This document shows positions 22,433 to 29,139 of a DNA stretch of 41,902 bases, piece by piece. The stretch comes from a virus. Numbering within the stretch: the first letter of the stretch is position 1; each line of letters opens with the position of its first letter. The stretch is taken from positions 1-41,902 of IMG/VR virus record IMGVR_UViG_3300041410_000014. One strand, given 5' to 3'. Below the pieces are notes generated by a model that was not told where the DNA came from, did no database searches, and was given only the letters and a program-made list of their open reading frames with translations. A program made the position numbers and the translations under genes.

Positions 22433-22924
22433 ATGAACGTCACCACCGCTCACATCACCGAGACCTCCATCCTGGTCGTGGCGTTCGACGCCACTTTCTC
22501 CCGGTCCTCGACGGTGGCCACCGAGGCCCGTCCGGCCACGTTCGCAGAGGCGGACACGGCGCTGGCGTTCTACTCCTTCCGCCGGACCTCGGCATGGGAG
22601 CTGGGCCCGGCCGGATCGGTGTCCGCCACCGTGGCGCCGGTGGACAACCGGTTCAATGGGACCGTAGCCGCTCGGCTGGACCAGGCCGTGGGCACCACTC
22701 ACGAGGAGTTCGAGACCATGTTCGCCCACCAGGCCCAGGACGGGGACCTGATCGGGGACATGGAGCTGTGCGGGTGGGCCGTGGTGGCGGGCTCCCGCCG
22801 GGAGGGCGACACCATGCGCGTCCACATGGTCAGTGAGGGCAATACCTGGGCCGAGCGGTACTCCACCGACTTCCCGGCTCACCAGCTCGTCAAGGTCGCG
22901 CGCAAGTACGGCCCCCGGCACTGA
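22433..22924 (+). CDS. 163-residue protein, unknown function
   Basis: Begins MNVTTAHITETSILVVAFDATF. Beta-rich first half, a helical stretch (HEEFETMFAHQAQDG) and a basic C-terminus. No transmembrane segment or catalytic motif is recognised. CAGGGAGG precedes the ATG. It is transcribed alone from the strongest promoter in the window and bounded by a strong terminator, so it is likely expressed highly or early and under the control of the 18-bp site. Function unknown. Confidence 0.72.
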   Translation: MNVTTAHITETSILVVAFDATFSRSSTVATEARPATFAEADTALAFYSFRRTSAWELGPAGSVSATVAPVDNRFNGTVAARLDQAVGTTHEEFETMFAHQAQDGDLIGDMELCGWAVVAGSRREGDTMRVHMVSEGNTWAERYSTDFPAHQLVKVARKYGPRH

Positions 22925-22930
22925 CCGGCA

Positions 22931-22961
22931 GAAAGCCCCGGCCGAATCGGCCGGGGCTTTC
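22931..22961. terminator. bidirectional terminator with T/A tracts
   Basis: Long stem GAAAGCCCCGGCCG/CGGCCGGGGCTTTC followed by TTTG on the plus strand, shared by convergent 22433-22924 and 22985-23254. Confidence 0.9.
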
Positions 22962-22984
22962 TTTGTAGCCAGGACTGTAGCGTT

Positions 22985-23254
22985 TCAACAGTTCAGAGTC
23001 TCCCTGTACACCTGCATAGCAGCGAGCACCGCCCGTCCCCGGTCTCCCGCCGGACCGGCCACCGGCTCAGGGCCGGATACCAGGATGTCGAGCATCGCGC
23101 ACATCGCTCGATCCTGCTCTCTCTCGGACTCCCACAGCTGGTACGCGAAGAGACCGGCCAGCATCAGGACGGCCAGACCCCAGCTCATGAGCACGAGCCA
23201 GACTCTCCGGGGGATCTCCCAGACCTCAGCGGTAGGGCGCTCAGGTTCGGTCAC
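22985..23254 (-). CDS. single-span membrane protein
   Basis: 89 residues: polar N-terminus, one transmembrane helix (VWLVLMSWGLAVLMLAGLFAYQLW, about 19-42), then a charged helix (ESEREQDRAMCAML). N-in/C-out topology with an extracytoplasmic helix resembles i-spanin or accessory lysis proteins, but distance from the lysis cassette makes that uncertain. GTG start overlaps the preceding membrane-protein stop as GTGA. Last gene of the surface-modification operon. Confidence 0.7.
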   Translation of the reverse strand: MTEPERPTAEVWEIPRRVWLVLMSWGLAVLMLAGLFAYQLWESEREQDRAMCAMLDILVSGPEPVAGPAGDRGRAVLAAMQVYRETLNC

Positions 23255-23526
23255 GGTCGATCAGCCCCCGATTCCGGACTGGACGGCCCAGAGGACAAGG
23301 AGGGCTGCGGCCCCGACGGCTCCTCCGGCGGCAACGAAAGCCTGGCCCCGGTACCGGGCCCGGAGAGCCAGAGTCGCAGAAACCCCGGCCCCATCATCGT
23401 TGCCGCGCTGATCAGCATGATCGGCCACGGCCCTCCGCTGTACGCCGTCCACGTTCCCCATGTCCCGCCCAGAACGAGAAAGAATATGTCCCGTCCCAAG
23501 GGGGGCAAAACCCGCCGTGTGGTCAC
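23251..23526 (-). CDS. small two-span membrane protein
   Basis: 91 residues with hydrophobic stretches DIFFLVLGGTWGTWTAY and WPIMLISAATMMGPGFLRLW and a Pro/Ser-rich tail. Preferred over the other frame of this stretch because its stop overlaps the next gene as GTGA and its hydrophobicity is protein-like. GTG at 23526, with GGAAAGGTAGGG upstream. It forms a membrane pair with 22985-23254; a role in surface modification or superinfection exclusion is possible but not shown. Confidence 0.68.
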   Translation of the reverse strand: MTTRRVLPPLGRDIFFLVLGGTWGTWTAYSGGPWPIMLISAATMMGPGFLRLWLSGPGTGARLSLPPEEPSGPQPSLSSGPSSPESGADRP

Positions 23527-23536
23527 GCACTGGTCC

Positions 23537-24277
23537 CTACCTTTCCGGTGCGAAGCGCCTGTGTAGCGAGACTACCTGCCGGTTCGCTGAAGGTCCCGAC
23601 CTCGGCCCCCGCGCACGTGTGTACGCAGGGTCACGAACCACCGGCCCACTCCAGGACAGCTCCAGCGCTGAGCCCTGATGATGTCTGACCGCGCGCCGAT
23701 CGGCCGCACGGTGTTTGGTGATGGACGCTACGGGCCGATGGTCCACCAGAGACGGCCAGGTGTACCAGACCTCGCCCCCCCGGCGCTTGGTCCATCCGGC
23801 AACCCTCATGTCGTCCGGCACCCGGTGCATGGTGTCGGCACGCACGATCATGTCCGGGATGAGCGCGACGGGGAGGCAGATGGCAACCCCCCACATCAAG
23901 CTCTGTGAAACCACGAACGAGGCTTGCCGCTGATCGGCCATCGCACCCATGGTCATCCACTTCCGGGGTGCGGCTCCCCCCCGGCCCAGGTACGGGCATA
24001 CCGTGGCGTCCATCGGGACATACTCCAACGCGCGCTCCAGCCCGGATAGGAAGTCCGGGCAGGGGAGCGCATCGTCCTGGATCAGGACGTGCCAGTCAGC
24101 CTCAGGGTCATGCAGCTGCCAAGCCCCACGAGCCACGCGCCAGACCCGGTCACCGTTGCCGGACGGCTTACCCTCCGGATCCCAGTGGACCGGCACCTCC
24201 CGGCCGAGCCGGTCCTGGAGATCGCTCACCAGGTCGACCCGGTCCGGGTGGGCCATCACCGAGACCGAGAGCCTCAC
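23537..24277 (-). CDS. glycosyltransferase-like protein
   Basis: 246 residues beginning with MRLSVSVMAHPDRVD, a GT-A type N-terminus, and containing WHVLIQDDALPCPDFL: the DD pair corresponds to the metal/nucleotide-sugar DxD motif of families such as GT25/GT2. A Trp-rich region follows. It would transfer a sugar to phage virion proteins, host surface or modified DNA. GTG overlaps the upstream stop as GTGA. Part of a cluster with two more glycosyltransferase domains. The C-terminal ~50 residues are basic and low complexity. Confidence 0.75.
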   Translation of the reverse strand: MRLSVSVMAHPDRVDLVSDLQDRLGREVPVHWDPEGKPSGNGDRVWRVARGAWQLHDPEADWHVLIQDDALPCPDFLSGLERALEYVPMDATVCPYLGRGGAAPRKWMTMGAMADQRQASFVVSQSLMWGVAICLPVALIPDMIVRADTMHRVPDDMRVAGWTKRRGGEVWYTWPSLVDHRPVASITKHRAADRRAVRHHQGSALELSWSGPVVRDPAYTRARGPRSGPSANRQVVSLHRRFAPER

Positions 24278-26028
24278 GTGCCATCCCGGAGAGCCTGGAG
24301 CATGGCGTCCCGCTTGTCCTTGCGGGCGCCCAGCGTGATGCCCCGGTACCTGGCCAGAGCGCGAAGCTGGACAGTGTTCAGCTCCTCGATCGGCGTACCG
24401 GATTCCACGTCCCCCAGTTCGTTGAACTGGACGTACTCCCGGCCGAAGTCTGACGCTGAAGTGTCAGGTTCGGGGTCGGTCATCCAGTCCTCGTGGCCAC
24501 CAAGGACGGAATGGTCCCGGTCGATCTGAGCATCTACCGGGGAGGGTGAGACTCCCTCGCTCGTGATGGCCTTGGGCTGGTTGCCGGTGTCCAGCCGGGT
24601 CACGGCCAACCGGTCGTGGTAGATCTCGACCGGCGCCAGGAAGCCCTCGGCCACCAGCTCGTCCACGGCCTCCTTGACCCCGGGCCAGTCCGGGTGCCCG
24701 TAGTCGTCGACTGCGATGGTCGCGCCTGGCGCCAGATGCGGTGCCCAAGCCTCGATCGCCCGGCGCGCACCGGCATACGAGTGATCGTCGTCGACGAACA
24801 ACAGGCCCACCTTCTTGGGGTTCTCCCCGTCGTCGGTGCGTCCTCCCCAGTCCTCGGCCACCTCATGAGAGAACGCCTGAACTAGGGAGATCTTGTCGGT
24901 GTAGCCCAGCTCCCGGATCCGATACTGTGCCCAGGTCTTGGACTCTGCCTCGTTGAACGGCGGTCCGTAGGTGTTGCCGGGGAGGTCCCAAGCGTCGATC
25001 GCCGTGACGTGCGCGCCGTGACCCTGCTTCGCTCCCCAGGCCAGGATCAGCGCGGTCCGGCCCTGGAACACGCCCAGCTCCACGATCTCCTGATCGGCCG
25101 GGACCTGGGTCGCCAGATCGGCCAGCGTCATACCGATCTCGTCCGGTGTCGCTCCCCGGACCTCCTTGAACTCCCGTGAGAACGGGAAGCCCTTGCTGCT
25201 CATGATGCCCTCCACCTTTCTGCGTGTCGGCCCTGACCGGCGGACAGGACCACGGACGGCCCGGACCGGGCGCGGCTTGATCCTGGCCGCCGGTTCGTCC
25301 GGCATCCCGGCCCGGAGCGCGCGAACAGCCGCGATGTGATCCGCTTTGGACCGCCGAGTCCAAGTGTTGTAGGCGACCTCGTCCTTGCGGAACTGCTCCC
25401 GGGAGTTGACCCGCTTGTACTGGTCGTCCTCCGCTGCCTTACCAACGATCGGATGCATGTGCTCGATCCGCACCTGGGGGAGGTGACGCGCGGCTCCAGC
25501 ACCGTCCATCAGATCCAGGATCGAGACGTCCGAGTACATGTGCTCGACCGGCGCCGGAACCATCCGGCCCAGTGCCCGCACCACGTCCGAGGTGACAGCC
25601 CACTCGGTGCAGAGGTTGCGGCCCTGGTACCCGTCATCGCCGTAGACCAGGCCGGTGCCCATCTCCTTGAGCGCGGTCAGGTAGGTCTTGGCCCAGTCGA
25701 TCGTCTGGGGGAGGTGATCGTCACCGGCGAACCCGATGGCGAAGTACTTCCGGCTCTCGGCCACCGCGACCGCCACCCGGTCCAGCTTGTGGACCATCGG
25801 TAGCCACGTGCTCTGGATCGCCACGGAGAACAGGGGGTCTCCGGTGTCCGGGTGCTCGGACTCCTCTCGCAACCGCATGTACCCGTCGTACTCCGGGTCG
25901 TCCGCGTCGATGGCCAGGATCAAGTCCGCCACGTCCCACGCGTTCGTGAAGTCCCAGGCGCTGATCACCTTGCGGATGTTCTCCGGCCGTCCCCGGGTCG
26001 GGACAATCACGGCCAGTTCAATGGGCAT
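24274..26028 (-). CDS. glycosyltransferase-methyltransferase-SAP-like fusion
   Basis: 584 residues in three modules. ~1-250: GT2-type glycosyltransferase (AVIVPTRGRPENI, LILAIDADDPEY, GFAGDDHLP). ~276-480: class I SAM-dependent methyltransferase of the Methyltransf_24 type (VELGVFQGRTALILAWG binding loop, VGLLFVDDDHSYAGARRA, PGATIAVDDYG). ~545-584: SAP/HeH-like DNA- or protein-binding tail (LNTVQLRALARYRGI...RDAML). The join contains an ATG at 25203 after GGTGGAGGG, a plausible internal start producing the methyltransferase alone. Likely decorates a glycan then O-methylates it. The ATG at 26028 overlaps the previous gene by 11 bases. Confidence 0.82.
   Translation of the reverse strand: MPIELAVIVPTRGRPENIRKVISAWDFTNAWDVADLILAIDADDPEYDGYMRLREESEHPDTGDPLFSVAIQSTWLPMVHKLDRVAVAVAESRKYFAIGFAGDDHLPQTIDWAKTYLTALKEMGTGLVYGDDGYQGRNLCTEWAVTSDVVRALGRMVPAPVEHMYSDVSILDLMDGAGAARHLPQVRIEHMHPIVGKAAEDDQYKRVNSREQFRKDEVAYNTWTRRSKADHIAAVRALRAGMPDEPAARIKPRPVRAVRGPVRRSGPTRRKVEGIMSSKGFPFSREFKEVRGATPDEIGMTLADLATQVPADQEIVELGVFQGRTALILAWGAKQGHGAHVTAIDAWDLPGNTYGPPFNEAESKTWAQYRIRELGYTDKISLVQAFSHEVAEDWGGRTDDGENPKKVGLLFVDDDHSYAGARRAIEAWAPHLAPGATIAVDDYGHPDWPGVKEAVDELVAEGFLAPVEIYHDRLAVTRLDTGNQPKAITSEGVSPSPVDAQIDRDHSVLGGHEDWMTDPEPDTSASDFGREYVQFNELGDVESGTPIEELNTVQLRALARYRGITLGARKDKRDAMLQALRDGT
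24450..24467. promoter_or_regulatory. 18-bp inverted-repeat site 10 (intragenic)
   Basis: CTGAC-GCTGAAGT-GTCAG, within the 3' part of the fusion gene. Confidence 0.5.
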
Positions 26029-26242
26029 CGGAACCCCCAGGGATCGAGACGAGGAACGCCTGGGCCTCGGCTACCGATAGCCCCTGAACAGACAGTTCGT
26101 AGACCTGGATACCGTCCGGTTCGCCGGACGAGATCGTCCCGCTGTATTGAGCACCATGAGGGATATCGGAGATCAGATCGTCCACCTGGCCCGGACTCAT
26201 CTCCCCTTCAACTGAGATGGTGACCACGGGTTTCTTAGGCAT
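26018..26242 (-). CDS. small acidic protein between glycosyltransferases
   Basis: 74 residues, MPKKPVVTISVEGEMSPGQVDDL..., a beta-alpha-beta-like pattern. Starts inside the end of the upstream gene (8-base overlap) and ends inside the next (11-base overlap), so it is translationally coupled. No family recognised; perhaps an accessory of the glycosylation complex. Confidence 0.65.
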   Translation of the reverse strand: MPKKPVVTISVEGEMSPGQVDDLISDIPHGAQYSGTISSGEPDGIQVYELSVQGLSVAEAQAFLVSIPGGSDAH

Positions 26243-26912
26243 CGGTGCTCCAGGTGAAGTGAGGGTGTTCGATCACCGAGCGCTCGTGCCCGGGGTGGAT
26301 CTTGCTCGGTGCCTGCCAGCGGGAACCGATGCCCGCCGTCCGGCTGGTCGAGAACAGGTAGTGGTACATGATCCGGTCGATCACCACCTGGGTCTTGAGC
26401 TTGCCCCCGTGGCGTAGCTGCTGGACCCAGGCCCGATCCTCGGGCTGACCAGGCTTGGCACGCCGGAAATCCGCCTGCCTGGCGATCGAGGCGCGGATCG
26501 GATTGATGTGCGAGATGTCGCGGAGGTACCGATCGGGGAGGTTGGTCCAGCCCTTGTGCTCCAGGGAGTGGTACGAGACAGCCGTAGGCACCCCGTCCGA
26601 GTAGCACTGAACCTGCCATCCGACGTAATCCGGCCCCTGCTCCAACGCGTGCATCGTCTCGTCCACGAAGTACGGGGGGGTCATGTCGTCATCATCGACG
26701 AACGACAGGTAGTCGGACGTCGTACTGGCAACCATGTACTGACGGATCGTGGGAAGCCCTGGGGCGCCGTTGTTGTAGTGGCCGACCACCTTGACCCGGC
26801 CCTCATACGGTTCGGTCTGGGGGAGCAGCGCACTCATCAGCCGCTCAAACAGGGGTCGTCGTTCGCCCAGAGTCGGGACCAGGATGGTCCACGTTGGCGG
26901 CATGGCTGTCAT
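26235..26912 (-). CDS. GT2-family glycosyltransferase
   Basis: 225 residues. WTILVPTLGERRPLFERL is the N-terminal nucleotide-binding strand; LSFVDDDDMTPPYFV carries the DDDD metal/UDP-sugar motif; a later ERSVIEH is a possible catalytic region. It would transfer an activated sugar to an acceptor in the cytoplasm. First gene of the surface cluster. ATG at 26912 lies seven bases after TACGCT, a possible -10, with no good Shine-Dalgarno sequence; a second ATG nine bases on is an alternative. Confidence 0.82.
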   Translation of the reverse strand: MTAMPPTWTILVPTLGERRPLFERLMSALLPQTEPYEGRVKVVGHYNNGAPGLPTIRQYMVASTTSDYLSFVDDDDMTPPYFVDETMHALEQGPDYVGWQVQCYSDGVPTAVSYHSLEHKGWTNLPDRYLRDISHINPIRASIARQADFRRAKPGQPEDRAWVQQLRHGGKLKTQVVIDRIMYHYLFSTSRTAGIGSRWQAPSKIHPGHERSVIEHPHFTWSTDA

Positions 26913-26961
26913 GTCTCTCAGCGTATCAGGTCGGCCAGCACCTCGGGAGCCCGGATCAGAC

Positions 26962-27093
26962 GGGGGAGCGGGGGGAGCGGGGACAGCTCCTCAGAGGCTC
27001 CCGCGTGCGTGCACGTGCGCCCGCCCCCGCGCTCAGATCTAAGGAGAGTGTCCCCCCAACGTGTATAGGGTAGGGGCTCCCCCCGCTCCCCCC
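26962..27093. repeat. G-rich inverted repeats flanking 97-base loop
   Basis: The 17-mer GGGGGAGCGGGGGGAGC at 26962-26978 is the exact reverse complement of 27076-27092. The 97 bases between contain a near-palindrome around GTGCGTGCACGTGCGC. This fills most of the 199-base gene-free spacer between the tail and glycosyltransferase operons; it may be a terminator/attenuator or a recombination or structural site. Confidence 0.7.
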
Positions 27094-27111
27094 AGTTCCT
27101 CACTTACTTCG

Positions 27112-27789
27112 TTACTGGGGTAGGACGATGACTTGGCGCCGGTTGAATGCTGCTGTACCTGAGACAGCCGCGTGGTACCCCAGCGTGACGTTGTAGACCA
27201 CACCAGGGGTCAATCCTGAGATGAGGTCCGAAGCCACGATGGTGCCCTGCTGGTTGGCCGTACCGGAGCGGATCACCCCGGCAGTGTCCTCACTGACGTT
27301 CCGGAAGATCGTGCCAGCGTTGACCGTGGATCCGAGCCGGACCTGAAAATCCAGGACCGCATACGAGTTGGCCGTGTCGTTGAAGGCCGCCGCTTTACAG
27401 GTAACCGTCACTCTTCCCGACGGCGGGGCGACGAACGCCACCCCCCATGAGGCGGTTCCCCCGGACAATGCGGTGATGAACGACGTGTTGGTAGTCGTAC
27501 CGGTGTCGGCGCTGCCGCCAGTCGCCGAGACAGCTTGAGCAACCGGCAAGCCGCTCCCCCCGAGAACCAGTAGCGAGCCCCGGTAGCTGAGCACCTGGAC
27601 CGTCTGCCCGACGATGAACTGAGCTGAGCCGAGACACGGCACGTCGGCAATGGTGGTGCCGTTCAGCGTGATGTCCACCGTGCCGTCCGCAGCGATCGCG
27701 GACACCACCCCCACCTTGAGCCGGAGCACATCCTGACCGTCCGGCGGAGGGTTGATCTTCTTCTTGATCTTGGAGAGGTCGATCGGCAT
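27112..27789 (-). CDS. minor tail protein
   Basis: 225 residues. N-terminal LSKIKKKINPPPDG and a beta-rich domain with a conserved-looking VGVVSAIAADGTVDITLNG, then a jelly-roll-like C-terminal half (VTVTCKAAAFNDTAN, FQVRLGSTVNAGTIF). The pattern is that of actinophage tail-tip proteins following a hub. It overlaps the upstream hub stop by one base and is the last gene of the tail operon. Probably an assembled surface protein at the tail end; a receptor-binding role is possible. Confidence 0.72.
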   Translation of the reverse strand: MPIDLSKIKKKINPPPDGQDVLRLKVGVVSAIAADGTVDITLNGTTIADVPCLGSAQFIVGQTVQVLSYRGSLLVLGGSGLPVAQAVSATGGSADTGTTTNTSFITALSGGTASWGVAFVAPPSGRVTVTCKAAAFNDTANSYAVLDFQVRLGSTVNAGTIFRNVSEDTAGVIRSGTANQQGTIVASDLISGLTPGVVYNVTLGYHAAVSGTAAFNRRQVIVLPQ

Positions 27790-28865
27790 TAGCCCAGCTC
27801 CCGAACCTGTAGAGAGGTGTCACCGGTGAGGTTCACCGTGACGGCGTCCACGGCCAGGATCGCCCCTCCCACAGCCACCACGTCTCCGGCCGAGATGGTC
27901 GGGTCGTAAGGCACGGTGAGTGCGTACGTGGCACCGGCACCGACCTTGGACGCCAGGATCGTCTCGGCCGCGCTCTGTGCCTGGGCCAGGGTCGTCAGGA
28001 GAGGAGAGGCGTAGAAGTAGGTCACACGCCCGTACGGGCTCGTTCCCGGCCCGGTACCGGCATAGGTAGGGGAGGAGGGATCGGTGTCCATGGCGACCGC
28101 TTGAACCGGCGTGGTGCCGTTCTGGTTCTCGCCCCGGGCCACCACCACGTTCGGTGGCCGGGTGTCGAAATCGGCGGACAGGGTGGCCAGCGAGGATATC
28201 GGATAGGCCGAGTCGGTATCCGGCGTGATCACTCCGATCTGGATGTCCCCTACCCGGTCGTACCAAGCGGTCCGACTGAACCCGGCCAGGACATCCAGAA
28301 TCTCGGACCACGGCCCGGTTCCGGTGTCCAGTCCGAAAGTCCGCGCGGCACCGAGGGAGACACCTACCGGACTCACCCCCGGGTTGATGCCGGTTCGGTT
28401 CGAGATCACCGTGTTGACCATGGTCCCCAGGTCGGTCCCGGCGGCGATCACCAGGGGGTTCTCGAACCGATAGCGCTCGATGATGCCGGACAGATCAGAG
28501 AGCGAGACGTCCACGACCCGGGACTCCGCCGACACACGAGTCCCGACGGAACTGATCTCGTAGACCCCGTAGGGCACCGTTGACACTGAACCGTCAAGAA
28601 GTTCCAGCCCCAGCTCAACAGTGACCAGCGTGCCAAACGGGGTCAGGATGTCACTCGGCCGGGTGGGTAGGAGGTCATCGCCGACGAACTGGAGACGGCC
28701 GTCCCACCGGCCCTCACGCCGGTTGTCCTGGGTGAGGGATCCACCCACCGGCTCCAGGTCAACCGAGTCACCTCCCCGGCTGGCCGTGAACCGAGTCCAT
28801 CTCCGGTACCCGGTGGGAGTGGCGAGAACGGCCTGATGGCGAGCGCTATCGAACAGGGTAGGCAT
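27789..28865 (-). CDS. tail hub / minor tail protein (Gp37-like)
   Basis: 358 residues. Region ~1-120 resembles the DUF5047/baseplate-hub N-terminus (SARHQAVLATPTGYRRWTRF..., GRLQFVGDDLLPTRPSDILTPFGT); the C-terminal half has LAQAQSAAETILASKVGAGATYALTVPYDPTISAGDVV, a hub-like repeat fold. It should form the ring at the end of the tail tube. Starts with ATG at 28865 following the previous stop and overlaps the next gene by one base. Confidence 0.8.
   Translation of the reverse strand: MPTLFDSARHQAVLATPTGYRRWTRFTASRGGDSVDLEPVGGSLTQDNRREGRWDGRLQFVGDDLLPTRPSDILTPFGTLVTVELGLELLDGSVSTVPYGVYEISSVGTRVSAESRVVDVSLSDLSGIIERYRFENPLVIAAGTDLGTMVNTVISNRTGINPGVSPVGVSLGAARTFGLDTGTGPWSEILDVLAGFSRTAWYDRVGDIQIGVITPDTDSAYPISSLATLSADFDTRPPNVVVARGENQNGTTPVQAVAMDTDPSSPTYAGTGPGTSPYGRVTYFYASPLLTTLAQAQSAAETILASKVGAGATYALTVPYDPTISAGDVVAVGGAILAVDAVTVNLTGDTSLQVRELG
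28580..28597. promoter_or_regulatory. 18-bp inverted-repeat site 11 (intragenic)
   Basis: TTGAC-ACTGAACC-GTCAA, both half-sites perfect, inside the hub gene. Confidence 0.6.
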
Positions 28866-28868
28866 CAG

Positions 28869-29111
28869 TCATCCCCTCCCCCAGCAGATACAGCAGTTGG
28901 TACCGTCGGGAATCGCATGCCCTTTTGCGCGTAGTTGAGAGATGCACCCCCAGGACGGACACGGGTGTTCGTGGGAGTCGGTCTTGTCTCGGTCGAGAAC
29001 AAGGATGCCGTGATATCCGAGAGCATCGAGAACTTCACCGATCTCCCGCTCAGACACATCGCCATCGGTAGCCAGGACCACATAGAACCGTTGCGTATCC
29101 ACATCTTCCAT
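28869..29111 (-). CDS. small Cys/His protein in tail operon
   Basis: 80 residues, MEDVDTQRFYVVLATDGDVSE..., an acidic alpha/beta start resembling a ferredoxin-like fold, then EHPCPSWGC and NCCICWGRG, a likely zinc-binding set. Its third-codon positions are less G/C-rich than neighbours, hinting at a separate origin. An alternative frame in this spot (28865-29142) has tidy stop/start overlaps but an implausible Met/Trp/Ser-rich composition, so the present frame is preferred. No strong ribosome site is seen. Confidence 0.6.
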   Translation of the reverse strand: MEDVDTQRFYVVLATDGDVSEREIGEVLDALGYHGILVLDRDKTDSHEHPCPSWGCISQLRAKGHAIPDGTNCCICWGRG

Positions 29112-29139
29112 AGACGTCGCATCGGCCGAGTCTGTCCGG

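Noticed and set aside
26918-27103. Short minus-strand frame in the G-rich spacer
   Set aside because: It runs through the inverted repeats, is low complexity and has no ribosome site.
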